Origin: Pseudisothecium myosuroides
Lineage: Eukaryota > Streptophyta > Bryopsida > Hypnales > Lembophyllaceae
Length of the DNA stretch: 64,000 nt
NCBI GenBank assembly: GCA_951799445.1
Contig: OX637295.1
Span: 5,890,001-5,954,000 of the forward strand
Direction of reading: 5' to 3'
Part shown: in pieces, positions 24,387-34,769 of the stretch
Layout of the letters: each line of letters opens with the position of its first letter
Position numbering within the stretch: position 1 is the stretch's first letter
Notes under the pieces: generated by a model
What the model saw: only the letters and a program-made list of their open reading frames with translations
Told to the model about the DNA's origin: nothing
The model's database searches: none
Translations under genes and position numbers: made by a program

Positions 24387-25287
24387 CCCCTAAAGGACCG
24401 TTGTTCCTTACCTACGGGTTGAATTTTTGTCGGGATTTTTTGAAACTTTTTTTGAAGATAGAAAAACTGATAAGCTTTGTGGGACTATAATTTTTTTCAC
24501 AATCGGTGCCCGGGAACAACAATTATGACCAAATAAGCTCAAAACAAGGGACAGGGGGTAGCTCGGGCAGCAAAAAAAATTTGCAAAAATTTGAATTTTT
24601 TTTTTAATATTTTTTTCTTATAGATTATATTTTTGTCTATTTGGAAAGCTTTTATTCATTTCATTTCATTTGGATTTGTTATGAGAAAGTTATGGACATT
24701 CTTGTTTTTCGAGCAGTTAGAGCATCTTCTTGAAGAAAATAACTTGTAGGATTCATTTCTAAATGCAATTTTTCAAATTTTTCAAAAAAAAAATTTCATG
24801 GTTTAGTTTACTTGCTAGAAGTCTAGAACAATCTCACCATTGGAATTAGTGCATTTTAATTCCATCTAAAACATATGAATATTTTAGACTTTCCTTCTAT
24901 CTTGTACCTACTTCTACTTAACAATTTTCTTAAGAATGATAATTAAGTTTTTTTGAATTTTTTTTCCCCCTAGACTCTCAACTCAATTCTCCACTATAAA
25001 GATTTAAAGCTCAAAATTATGTAGTGCAAAAATTTTAAGTTAAAAATGTTTGAAGTCAAAAAATCTAGTCCTACAATGTGCTAAAAAATTTGTTTTTTTC
25101 ACTTTAAATGTAGATATCTTGCAATTTGTGCGGTCAAAAATTCTAAAAAAAATTCCACATACTCTTATATTAGTTAGGTGTAAGATCCTACGATTAGATG
25201 TGCAAAAAAACATTTTTTCCTCTTTGCTATAGAAATGGCAATTTTGATTGTTTTTTGGCAGAAAAAAAGGCCTTGAACCTTTAGGAG
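24387..25287. mobile_element. TTAA-flanked element with CCCCTAAAGG termini
   Basis: TTAA (24383-24386) precedes CCCCTAAAGGACC, and the inverse CCTTTAGGAG precedes TTAA (25288-25291). The roughly 900-bp interior is very AT-rich, with no transposase ORF. Related ends occur at 30615-30632 (CATTTAGGGGTTAAG) and 43380-43404 (ATTTAGGGGTTGAGG). A left-end-like CTTAAACCCCTGAAGGACC is at 37440. A TTAA target duplication is typical of piggyBac-type transposition, but TTA/TAA-type insertion (PIF/Harbinger) is also possible. The family is non-autonomous here. Confidence 0.55.
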
Positions 25288-25573
25288 TTAAGCCATGTAT
25301 TGTATCGTACAAATAGTGCATTGGCCTAATAAATGACAGAAATTACTTTTACTTTTAGGCACTAAAAGACTTAATAATGGTTGGGAGTTCATTTCTCAAG
25401 TTCAGTTACGGAACTGAAGTAGGATCATAAACAAGTGGTCGCAATCCTTTCATTTTTTTTCTTTAATGCTAAGTTTAGCCGCTCGCTCGCTTACGGCATC
25501 AGAAACTGAAAGTGTCTGCTGTTGCAAAATGGTGGGCTACTGGGCTGGCCAACAGCAGACTTTCATGGAAAAG

Positions 25574-25654
25574 TTCCCAGTGAGGTCATTGGTTCCCAAG
25601 TTCCCACTGGGTCACTGGTTCCACAAGCTCCCAGTGAGGTTATTGGATCCCAAC
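25574..25654. repeat. 27-bp tandem repeat, three copies
   Basis: Copies start at 25574, 25601 and 25628, with consensus TTCCCAGTGAGGTCATTGGT plus seven bases. The unit is a multiple of three, so the overlapping ORFs on both strands read as 9-residue repeats. That is a consequence of the array, not evidence for a protein. Confidence 0.85.
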
Positions 25655-25764
25655 TGCTCCCCCCTCTACAGCAATTCCATGCAAGCAGTCGGTCAGTCGG
25701 TCTCACTGTCCTCAGTCCCTGAAGTTGGTTTTCAGTTACAGTTGAGCAGACATCCATGGTAACA

Positions 25765-25975
25765 TAACCGGTTGTTGACTTTTCAACGCTAACGAAGGCA
25801 CCTTCCCAATGGCAACCCGTCACCATTGCCATTACAAGTTGTAACTCATAACCTTCTTTCTTTTCACCTTGTTTCCTACACCCTTGGATCATGAAGATCA
25901 AAGGTTGTGATCGAAAAATGTACAACCGGTTTTCGCCGCTAGCGCGGCTCATCGGTTATCTAATACGTAACTTAC
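25765..25975. mobile_element. Dispersed repeat family B, copy 1
   Basis: About 210 bp beginning ATAACCGGTTGTTGACTTTT and ending CATCGGTTATCTAATACGTA. It is matched over most of its length by 62791-63008. The ends contain inverted ATAACCG / CGGTTAT, consistent with a small DNA transposon. No ORF. Confidence 0.7.
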
Positions 25976-26344
25976 TCCAGATGAGCTTTAGTTCAGCTGA
26001 AGAGAGCAACTGCTGGGAGAATTCATTTGCCAACTGATGGAATTCAGGAACGCTGGTCAATTTCCAGCCATGTTGCATTTGGGCATGAAATACCTGGCTG
26101 GAGAGGGAGGGACAGATGGGTGGACTGGTGGAGTCTAAGGTAGAAGCACCAATAGTCAACCACGCCCAGTACACTAAAATTGGTAATTAGTGCTGGCAAC
26201 ACTAATTGTGATTTGCAAGGTTAGTGTTAGAACATTATTTACCCAGTCTAACACTATTTTAGCTCTATAGTAAAATTTGATGAATGACAGAGAGAGTCAG
26301 AATTTTTATGAGAGTGCATTTATTGTTAGATGGGAACAAAATGA

Positions 26345-26430
26345 AATGCTGAAATGCTGAAATAAATAAATGAGATGCTGAATTGCTGAAAAAATGCTGA
26401 AAAAATGCTGAAAAATGCTGAAATGCTAAA
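26345..26430. repeat. TGCTGAAA short tandem repeat
   Basis: About ten degenerate repeats of AATGCTGAAA lie inside the TIR element at 26169-27021. Confidence 0.8.
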
Positions 26431-26764
26431 AAAAAAAGTGGCAACCAAAAAAAAAACTATTTTTCAGAGGAAACAGAGGAGTGAAAGACAAATCCAATGG
26501 TGTCATCTAAATGTTCAATCACATACATAAAAAATCAAGCGACAGGAAACCATAGAGCGGGAAACCACGGAGTATAAACCCCCACCTCCCACCCCCTCCG
26601 TGGAAGGAGCCTCCTTCAATTGATGGACCGGATAGGTCCTCCACCTCTTCTCTCCAAGGCGGTCTCCACTGCTCCTCACAATCCCTCCAAGGCGGACACC
26701 GGACAAGGGAAGAGCGGGGCAAGCAAGCAAAAAAAATTTTAGAGAAGGAATTGGACGACGTGAG

Positions 26765-26908
26765 GCGGAAACTATAGTTTCCCAGGAAAGGACCAGAAAT
26801 GGATGTTGGGAAGCGGAAATTATAGTTTTCCAAGGAAGGGCCAGAGTTTGACGGTGGAAGATGGAAATTAAAGTTTCCCAAGGAAGGGGTAGAGTTTGAC
26901 AGCCGGAG
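26765..26908. repeat. 48-bp tandem repeat, three copies
   Basis: Units start at 26765, 26813 and 26861 (GCGGAAACTATAGTTTCCCA, GCGGAAATTATAGTTTTCCA, ATGGAAATTAAAGTTTCCCA). Because 48 is divisible by three, the minus frame stays open through all copies. Confidence 0.85.
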
Positions 26909-27404
26909 GTAAGTGCCCCTGGCTACACTATTTATACATAAGTTGGAAAATAGTGTTGGGGGTAAAAAACAGGGAACAACACTAATTATTACCCAATACT
27001 ATTTACCAATTTTAGTGTACTCAACCTGCAGGGGTGCAATATTTCCGACCCAAGGTTGGAACAAATTTAAAGAGAGCTAGGAATGTGTTTTTTGGGTCCT
27101 TTTCAAAGTTGGGACTAATAAGGTTATGACACATGTCCTCAAGTAGTGAGTAAGAAATTAAGAAACAATGAGTGGGAAAATTGTTCTTGAATGATCGAAA
27201 ATAGAAGACTCTAGAGAGTGGCTACTAGTAAAATGCACTTTTTGGTTCCCAAAATTCACTGTAAATTCAATTTTGCGAATAAAATTTTGAAAATTTTGTA
27301 TTCTTCACATTTCCTATCTTCCTACATGGGAAAAATCTCCACTACCTCTTACTGAGCACAATCTACTTTAAAATTGCTTAAATGGTCAACTAGTGGTGCT
27401 TTTA

Positions 27405-27672
27405 CCTCACAGGAGTGCAAAGAGCGTCTAGCGGAGGCCGTTTTGCCCCCCACCCCCATTTTACCCCTGGGAAAAACGTAGGAGTTTTTATTTGCAATGC
27501 ATGAAAAAAATTGCAAATTTTGAGTTTATATTTGCAATTAGAGGCCCCAAAGTTAGCTAAATAGGTGTTAATAATTGAATAAACACAACACCAAATAGGA
27601 AGTCTTTTTTTTACATTCACCCACAGTTGCACCTCCGGAAGAGGCTTGTTGCACTACTATAGACTCAACCAA
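27405..27672. mobile_element. MITE-like element, family A, copy 2 (reverse orientation)
   Basis: It shares ends and interior with 7878-8142 but runs the other way, for example GGCCGTTTTGCCCCCC, TTTACCCCTGGGAAAAA and GAGTTTATATTTGCAATTAG. Its right end GTTGCACTACTATAGACTCA continues into AACCAAACAGATGGGC. A related ACTCAACCAAACAGAT phrase stands alone at 34464, probably a remnant. Confidence 0.65.
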
Positions 27673-27705
27673 ACAGATGGGCTATACAAAAAAGTAACTT
27701 ACTAA

Positions 27706-28124
27706 GAGCATCCTAACCCCATCCCTATATGCGGATACTGTTGGCCAAGGCTAGAGCTACCCCCCCTCCTTCCACCATAGGCACTGCCAGAGAAGTTTTG
27801 AACACCGGGAGTGCCAAAATTTTGTTAGACTACCCCAGCTTCCTACAGATGGGGAAGTTTTGAGAGAGCCTAGAATTGACCGATTTTTGTGCAATTGGAG
27901 TTGAACATCCAATCACACGGAGGTTGTCACTGTAGGTGCATCCTAAAGATTCATTTAAAAAAAAATTGGAACTAGGAAATAATGATTATCAGAGAGTCTG
28001 CCTAGTTTTGGTGGGTGTTGGAGGCGCTTTGGCCAGCCCATGTTGGAGAGTCAGGGAGCTGCAAACAATGTCCGCCAAGCCTTGTTTCCCATGGGTATTC
28101 AACCGCCCTACAGTGGTGATGCTC
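27706..28124. mobile_element. Tourist/PIF-Harbinger-like MITE
   Basis: The element begins GAGCATCCTAACCCC and ends GGTGATGCTC, flanked on both sides by TAA (27703-27705 and 28125-28127). A TAA/TTA duplication and GAGCATC terminus are typical of Tourist-like elements of the PIF/Harbinger superfamily. It is 419 bp with no transposase. Similar ATGCTCTAAG ends occur near 35253 and 36833. Confidence 0.65.
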
Positions 28125-28127
28125 TAA

Positions 28128-28380
28128 GGTGGAAACACCCAAAATTGCAAAACCACCATCATCATTGTGTGCACATCTCCAAAATCAATATGTACGTATG
28201 TTGAAGAAATGATTATAGAACCTCTATCCAAAAAAACTTTCCATATGATATCTAATTGTTGCATTCCTTGGATTGTTGGAACCTATTTTCCTTTGCCAAC
28301 AAGAAAATATGAAAACTTCACCTGTATGACAGTAGTAATAGGCCTAGTAGCAAACAATGCCGGTTTGGGGGGTGCCCACC
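28128..28380. mobile_element. Dispersed repeat family C, copy 1
   Basis: It begins GGTGGAAACACCCAAAATTG and ends with the roughly inverted TTTGGGGGGTGCCCACC. The interior (ACATCTCCAAAATCAA.. and TTGCCAACAAGAAA..) is matched by 63193-63467. It lies directly beside the Tourist-like element. A plus ORF at 28167-28394 is internal and not conserved in the other copy. Confidence 0.6.
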
Positions 28381-28383
28381 TTA

Positions 28384-31300
28384 CTAAACGTTAAAAGCCT
28401 TGTTGGCTACTTTGGTCAATTTCAAGGCATAGTTGGGAAGTAGAATGCGCCTTAGGGAGGAGTGTGGCTGATTCTACCACCAAATTGGTAGGGAAATAGA
28501 TTCTAGTGTTCCCATTGCGATCCCATTGCGATCCCTCAACTCTTAACGTACAAGAATGCGCCTGCACCCGTGCGTTGCGTTCTCTAGTACAGAACCAGTT
28601 GAGACGGATCTCAAGCTTGCAAAGGTTTAGAAGCGAACAAGGAGCGAGTTTGGTTTGTCCTCACTGGTGACACACAGATGGGAGCACGGGAGTTGCTGCC
28701 CCTGATCAGCAAGGCCATGGGAATATGGGACTACAGTACTGTATGGGATCCAACATTCATTCCCTGGAGGCAACTGAATCTGGGGAGCAATTCCACTAGT
28801 GCTGAGTGTATTCCAGAGTGGACTTGATCACTGGATTGAGTGAGTTCATGGGAGTCTTCCGAACTTCATCTGCGGTGTCTTAACTTATCAGTTATCAGTT
28901 TCCACTCCAACTGAATGCGAGTACAGCTATCAAAAGTGCGTTGGGACTTTGCCAACTGGCCTTCCAAACGGGTGGTGTACACTCTAGATGCCACCTGGGT
29001 TCATGTGGTGGCGTAGGCTTTGCGTCAGTTGCTCTGTTGCGGGACATTGCAGTACTGAGGGTCCCTTCCTTGTACGCCAGGGGCAGCACAAGGCTTCTAA
29101 AAAAAAGTCTTTCCAGCTGCTCCGTCAATGGATGACGAAGGGAGTGCAGGGGTGCAAGGGAAGTTGAGATGAACCCCCAAAGGCCAGACGGTGTTTTGGA
29201 AGAGGAAACGACCCAAACTATCAATTTTTGATGCATTCTCAAAAAAAAAATTAAAACTTTTTTTTTAATCCCAATTGTACAAAAGTGTATTAAACAAGTA
29301 AGGCAATGTGTGGAGATTTTTCTGGCCCATTTGACAGTGTGGACTGAAAGATTATAACATTTGAATTTTCACATTAGATTCTCATGGGGGCCATGTCACC
29401 TCACACCATTCATAAGATGATGATGTGTGACACTATTTTACACAAAAATGACTTAATTTATGCCGAATCTGACCTTCACGCAGGGTACTAGACTGAATAA
29501 ATCCGGCTGGAATCCAACAATCCCATTGGACTTTCTACTAACTTACGTGCTGATTCTGTAATAGAGACCTGAGGTGTGTCCGAGGAGTGAGTCCTGCATG
29601 TCAGGCAAAATAGTCAACTTGACAGCTACAAATTGCAATCACAAACCCGACTACCTTGCACCAAAATGTCTCTTCCAAAATTCACAAGTTTCACAGAACA
29701 CTGCGGAAGCTTGAATATAATCATGTGGGTTGAGGTTTGGATGTTCTGAGAGACCGCAACAACCAACTTCGCAACTATGATTCCAGTTTATTCATACTGT
29801 GTCCAAATAATGTACGTATTCTATGAAAATCTATAATCCTCTTTCAACTTCCAACAAGATTCAACAATATTTTAGATAGTTTAATAATGGGAACCTTGCT
29901 CAAATGCTTATTCGGACAATTTCAGATAGTAGTAGAGAACTGCAAATCACGAAACTCAATCAACATGTGTCGGTTTGCTGTGTAGCCATCCTCTTGTAAG
30001 CTCCTGCATACTGATACTTCCCTGACTGTTGCATTGAGAATCTACTGCAAGTATGATATTCACTACATCCGTGCTCAAGTACCTGTCCCACAAAAAGGAA
30101 GACCAAGAATTGACCAAACATCTACTTCCGCTTCACTAGAGATGTGCAGTACTGTACACCAGATATGTACAGCAAAGTAAGAGGGTGCTAAAAATGTTAG
30201 GGTTCAAACTGTGTCCCCTGCTCAGGAATGGGTGACATATTCATTGAACTACAGTATCTGTAGCAGTTGTCGGTAAAGTAGGTACACTTTATGCATCAAT
30301 CCCTTACCTAAAACATTCTTGAAATAAGATGGTAACACCTGGGATCCATCAAGGAAGAACCAGGGTGCCTAAGATGCCACTCTCTTTTTATCACATTAAT
30401 CATATTAACCTTGAAGCACTCCGACATCCATATTCTAGACAATGAACGGAGGGCTTCAAGACACTAGGTAATTCAACCAACTTCTCATTCATCCAAAGTA
30501 ATACTTGAATCTAGAAAAGACGGCCTTCCTTAACAACCACATTCATGAAATTCCGGTAAATGATATTTCGGTACAAAGATACAAGCAAAAATGTGCAAAA
30601 ATTCAAAAAAGATTGAGGCATTTAGGGGTTAAGTTACACCTTGAGTTCAAGAACTGAAGGGGTTGGTAATCGCTCAGCCAACTGTTATTATAAACAACTG
30701 TAGTCAAGTGGAGTCTTGTCAGATGGAGTCTGCATTATCATCACAACGTCATATTCCTCAGGGAACCAGTATTCAAAAACCCTACATTGCATAAACAGGA
30801 ACAATCTGCAAATTTCCGACATTCAACTGTCAAACATCACAATTTCACAGCAACTGGCAGACAGGAATCCAGCAATATTCAAACAATGTAGAATACCGTC
30901 GTTTGCAGTAAAATGACGGAAACTGCCCCATAATCTACAAAAAGGGTTTGCATTGATAATACAGAGGATTCCCCATGTACCGTGTCATGGGAGTCTTCCA
31001 TAAGATCACTGACCATAGGAAGACCTTCCCCTAACAACGATTCTTTTTTATGATGTTGTGTTAAGGTTCTTGAAACGGTCTACTTTTACTGAAATCAATG
31101 CGCAATAACATGCACCTGAATTGATACATTGTCGTAAGAGAACGAGAACAAGGATATCAATACAAAAGAGCCTCAATTGAAAAACAGAGTCAGCATAATC
31201 ACCACAATGTCAGATTGCTAAATTTCCCAGGTGTCCACTCCACGTAGATCCAGGAACTTCCTCTACAACCCTGAGTACAAGATTCTAGAACCATTCCATG

Positions 31301-31590
31301 AACAGGAACATCCTGGAAACCTGCATACAGGGACCTTAACTATGTACAGATATACAATAAACATGCTGAAACCATGTGTCTGAACACACAAGAACACATT
31401 CATTGTCCGCTTTCTGTGCAGTCTTCTGCCGCCACAACATTCGCGTTTTGAAGAAGATGACTCAGTCCGCAAGGAGATCCCCCAATTCAGCTTCAGCTTG
31501 GCTCCTTAAAGCGTTGCCTACCAAATTTTTCTCAGTTAAAATTACAATCTAAATCATGATTGTCAAACATTGACAACCAATGACAAATAC
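28384..31590. other. Intergenic DNA
   Basis: No recognised gene. The minus ORF 28895-29242 (115 codons) has no motif I can name. A repeat at 29359-29490 is listed separately, and a TTAA-type element end lies at 30615-30632. The phrases near 30727 (CTGCATTATCATCACAACGTCA) and 31190 (CAGCATAATCACCACAATGTCA) are related, suggesting an old local duplication of about 460 bp. Confidence 0.45.
29359..29490. repeat. Dispersed repeat family D, copy 1
   Basis: CCATGTCACC..CACCATTCATAAGATGA..AAAAATGACTTAATTT..GACCTTCAC..AGGGTA is shared in the same orientation with 47749-47875. Non-coding. Confidence 0.75.
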
Positions 31591-31595
31591 CGCAA

Positions 31596-32145
31596 TTTCA
31601 GATTTCATTCATGGAAATGTATTCGGATGAAGCCTTCCCAGGCAAGGCTGCAAAGAGTTACAAACAATGCTTTTTAACGTAATCCAGTTTCTTGGTTTTG
31701 AGAAAGACACCGGAATGGCTTCGAAAATTCATATTTAATTTAATACAACTCCAGAAAACGATGCGCTCCATATTCTCTTTCACAAAAAAAATTCCAACTT
31801 GTTGTTTGCATCCCCACTCAATCCAGAATTCCTTATGATTGTAAGATTCATCTGTACGAGAACCATAAACCAACGAAACAACGAAACCTATGACATTCTA
31901 AGATTCCATTCACGGAAATGTATTCGGTTGCAGCCTTGTCAAGTTGTCATGCAACACTGTTAAAGAATTAGGAAGGAATGCTTTAAGTAAAGTCTAGTGC
32001 TCGATTGTGAAAATGACACCACGCTCCCATTAAAATTTCACAACTAATTCAATCCACCTCCAAAAATCTCAAAACAAATTGATGTAAGCTCCATTTCCTT
32101 TCTGAAACCCATCGCTGCAACCACCCCTACAGATTCGTTACAGAT
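31596..32145. repeat. Diverged ~300-bp tandem duplication
   Basis: GGAAATGTATTCGGATGAAG (about 31613) and GGAAATGTATTCGGTTGCAG (about 31915) begin two related units about 302 bp apart. Both continue with an AATGCTTT block, a GAAA-ATGACACC block and AATTCAATCCACCTCCA / AATACAACTCCAGAAA. It lies just beyond the 3' end of TSPO. The phrase CAAAATATGCATAA is also repeated twice at about 32180-32212. Confidence 0.65.
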
Positions 32146-32355
32146 TCTTCCCTATGATGAACGGCCCCTACGACGTCCAAAATATGCATAAATGCTCAAA
32201 ATATGCATAAGGAGAGAATCTAGAATACTCTTCAGACTTCCAACAAGATCCAACCCAAAATTATGCTTTTTCATGATAGGAACATCGCTCCATTGCTTAA
32301 TCTTATTCGGTCTTATTCGGACGGACGCAATTCGGCGATGTGCCCTTACCTTCCC

Positions 32356-33132
32356 TTAAGTAGCGGGCGCAGTAGGTGGCGTGTAATCAGGCGGCGTGTA
32401 AGAAGAGGGCGCAGCCGGTGGCGGGTCGCTCGTCCCCGCCGTCAAGCCTCGGTTGAGTTCCCACAACCGCCAGCTCAACGCCGTCGCAAACAGCACCCAC
32501 GCCAAATAGGGTTTCAACAAATTCGCCGCCACAGGATTCACACCCTGAAACTTGATAATCGTCGCCACCAGCACCACGTCCAGCGCCACTATATCATAAA
32601 ACGCCGCCCCCAGTCGCTTGGACCCAAAGAAGAGCGCCTGCCAGGCCAAGTTCAACCCCAGTTGCACGGCATACAACGTCAACGGCAGCGCTTGCTGGGC
32701 GAATCCCCCTTCCGCCCACACCAACCACGACGCCAGCCCCATCAACGGGTACAAAATACTCCACGCCCCTCCGAACACCGGACCAGGAGGCTGCCATTGC
32801 GGCTTCTTCAAGTCGAAGTACCATTGCTGCGCGGGGCTGTTGAAGAGCGAGTCCACAAATCCTAACAGCACAGGGATCCCGACAGCAATGTAGAGGCTCT
32901 TGTACCCGAAGGTATGGGTCACCACGGCTGCGCGGACTGCGACAGAAGAGCGGGTGCTTGGAGGCCGGAAACTGACGTTGGAAGATGGGGATTTGAGAGC
33001 CACGCCACTGAGGAAATGGGAACCCAGCTTGGGGACGCTTACGCGAGGGCGACAGGGGCGAATTGGGGACACAGACAAGATGGGGAGGTGCCTGCAAGTC
33101 GCGACATGGGAGCCGAGTGCAAGCATCGCCAT
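32356..33132 (-). CDS. TSPO: TSPO/MBR-family tryptophan-rich membrane protein
   Basis: TSPO proteins are five-helix membrane proteins that bind tetrapyrroles and sterol-like ligands; plant members are stress-regulated and occur in the secretory pathway, plastids or mitochondria. This one has 258 residues and no intron. Residues 1-70 are Ser/Arg/Pro-rich and resemble a targeting extension. The TspO domain spans about 75-230, with hydrophobic segments near 79-96, 117-140, 151-170, 178-195 and 207-226. Signature blocks are KKPQWQPPGPVFGGAWSILY (109-128), Trp-rich helices and PYLAWVLFATALSWRLWELN (208-227). The tail (236-258) is Pro/Thr-rich, unusual for the family. I chose the ATG at 33132 (MAMLALGSH); Met3 (33126) is possible. 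The frame stays open to 33453, but that part is a DNA tandem repeat and is probably 5' UTR. Confidence 0.94.
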   Translation of the reverse strand: MAMLALGSHVATCRHLPILSVSPIRPCRPRVSVPKLGSHFLSGVALKSPSSNVSFRPPSTRSSVAVRAAVVTHTFGYKSLYIAVGIPVLLGFVDSLFNSPAQQWYFDLKKPQWQPPGPVFGGAWSILYPLMGLASWLVWAEGGFAQQALPLTLYAVQLGLNLAWQALFFGSKRLGAAFYDIVALDVVLVATIIKFQGVNPVAANLLKPYLAWVLFATALSWRLWELNRGLTAGTSDPPPAAPSSYTPPDYTPPTAPAT

Positions 33133-33149
33133 GGGGCACCAATTCGGAA

Positions 33150-33355
33150 CACCCAAATCACCAAAAAAACACCAGAAAACAACCCAGACACAAGAGAAGG
33201 TTGTGTGAAGGAAATTGTGCACCCAAAACACCAGAAAAACACCCAAACAATCCAGACACAAGAGGAGGTTGTGTGATGGAGATTGTGCACCCAAAACACC
33301 AAAAAAACACCAAAAGAATTCAGACTCAAGAGAAGGTTGTGTGATAGAGATTGTG
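33150..33355. repeat. 68-bp tandem repeat, three copies, upstream of TSPO
   Basis: Units at 33150-33219 (70 bp), 33220-33287 (68 bp) and 33288-33355 (68 bp) each start CACCCAAA and end GATTGTG, with an AAGAGAAGGTTGTGTGA block. The array begins 18 bp above the TSPO start, so it should lie in the transcribed leader. Unit lengths are not multiples of three, which argues against the upstream part of the ORF being protein. Confidence 0.9.
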
Positions 33356-33481
33356 TAACTGGGAGATGGAATTGGCAGCGAGATTTTGTACGTTCCTGTG
33401 GAGGTTTGTGATGTACTGTTGGGGTTCAAGTTGCAGTATTGTTGCATGCACATGGGGAGATGGTTTTAAAATGGTGGGGGT

Positions 33482-33540
33482 TACGTGGCGGGGTTTCAGG
33501 GGGAGGAAATCCTTGAGGGTTGTGTATGTGATGCCACGTG
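33482..33540. promoter_or_regulatory. Two ABRE / G-box-like motifs in the TSPO promoter
   Basis: ACGTGGC lies at 33483-33489, and the palindromic G-box CACGTG at 33535-33540 (in GCCACGTGGA). They are 350-410 bp above the TSPO start. Paired ABREs bind bZIP factors of the ABF/AREB type. Arabidopsis TSPO is induced by abscisic acid and osmotic stress, so the same control is plausible here, but this is inference from motifs. Confidence 0.5.
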
Positions 33541-33599
33541 GACTGCAGGAGGGAGGTCTGAGAGGGGGGAAAGCTGATTGGTGATTGGCTGGGAGTGGA

Positions 33600-34769
33600 T
33601 AGGGCTTGGTGAGTGGTGAGTGGCTGGGTAGGAGGAGTACTGGAGTCAAACTCCCGTGGAATTGGGAGATTTCCACTTGCTGTTTTGGGTAAGGTAGAAG
33701 GCTCATAAACCGACCATTTAAGGGCTGGTCCGCCTTTTTCATGTATTTCCTTGGATGGGAATATTTTTAGCTCATTTTTCAGACATGGAGAAGTTGATGA
33801 GGAATCTAACCCAAGTCGTTTCGTATTTTTCCTTAGAGCATTTTTGAATTACTTATGAATTTTCAAACAAGTTGGGTCATAGGTCCCTATTTGTGACCCT
33901 AGGTCTTTCATAAATGGTTCACTTGCAATTCTAAATAAAAATGGGGAAAGCAAAGAGAGTGATTGGCTCTTGCAGTTAATAAGTCTTTTTTCTTTGGTTC
34001 ATTCAATGACTATAGTAGTCCATTTCAGAACCAACTCATGTCCATTTCACAGCCATTTGTAGGGGCCATTCTTAATGCCCGAACTGTTCTTGAACCTTCT
34101 ACCTTATGTCCTTTGGCATCGACTATGGTTTCTGAATCTGAGTTTCCAAATCCTGCCTAAAACCGCATTCACACTACACAAAGTGGTTAGCCTCCCAGTC
34201 GCTGCTCCACTTTCTAAACATTGCCCTTCATGGGTGCAGGTTGTTGCTCCTCTCATTCACGTCTGCATTGACCACAACATGTAACTTGCATTCGAATGTT
34301 TTATTTGCTTCTGCTTGTTTTAGAATGCAGTCGAATGCTTTGTTTGTGAAGATGACGCTTACGCGTTTGTTGCACAGGTCGGGAACAGATCATTTCTGAA
34401 CTCTGTTCTGTGCTTCACCAGCTTGTACTGTACAAAAATTTACGTTTAGAACGCTCTCAACTAAAGACTCAACCAAACAGATAGCTCTCAGATTAACAGA
34501 AACTCAAATGGTCCCTCAAGTAATGCTTCGCTGACCACCCAAATTAAGTTGTGAGGATAAAACAAAAGCACTCTTTTCTACAAAAGCACCGTCTCATCCC
34601 CAACCCATCTCCTCGTGTTGTTAATCCTTAAACGTACAGTAAGCCTCCTGTGTTAACAGAATCAGGAAATACACTGATTGTGCAATATGTCTTCTTACTG
34701 TGCCAGTGCAAATTCAGTAACAGTATAAGCCTGCCATGCCCCAAATCAGGCTGAAACTTGCTGCACCAG
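33600..34769. other. TSPO upstream region and intergenic DNA
   Basis: The minus ORF 33326-33742 is Pro-rich, overlaps the leader and promoter, and shows no domain. Beyond 33750 the DNA is AT-rich with no gene signal. A fragment of the family A MITE end is at about 34464-34480. Confidence 0.45.

Larger units (their letters stand above)
26169..27021. mobile_element. 853-bp TIR element with internal minisatellites
   Basis: The 19-bp terminal inverted repeats are exact: AGTACACTAAAATTGGTAA (26169-26187) and TTACCAATTTTAGTGTACT (27003-27021). Inside are sub-terminal inverted phrases around TAGTGTTAG, a TGCTGAAA-type short repeat (26345-26430) and three 48-bp units (26765-26908). A minus ORF at 26519-26881 covers the 48-bp array and so repeats every 16 residues. 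There is no transposase similarity, and target duplication is not clear. Likely a non-autonomous DNA transposon. Confidence 0.75.

Noticed and set aside
24400..25280. Search for a transposase in the TTAA element
   Set aside because: The interior is AT-rich with only short frames and no DDE-type motif visible.
32263..32865. 200-codon Arg/Gln-rich plus ORF
   Set aside because: It is antisense to TSPO, with composition typical of the complement of a GC-rich gene.
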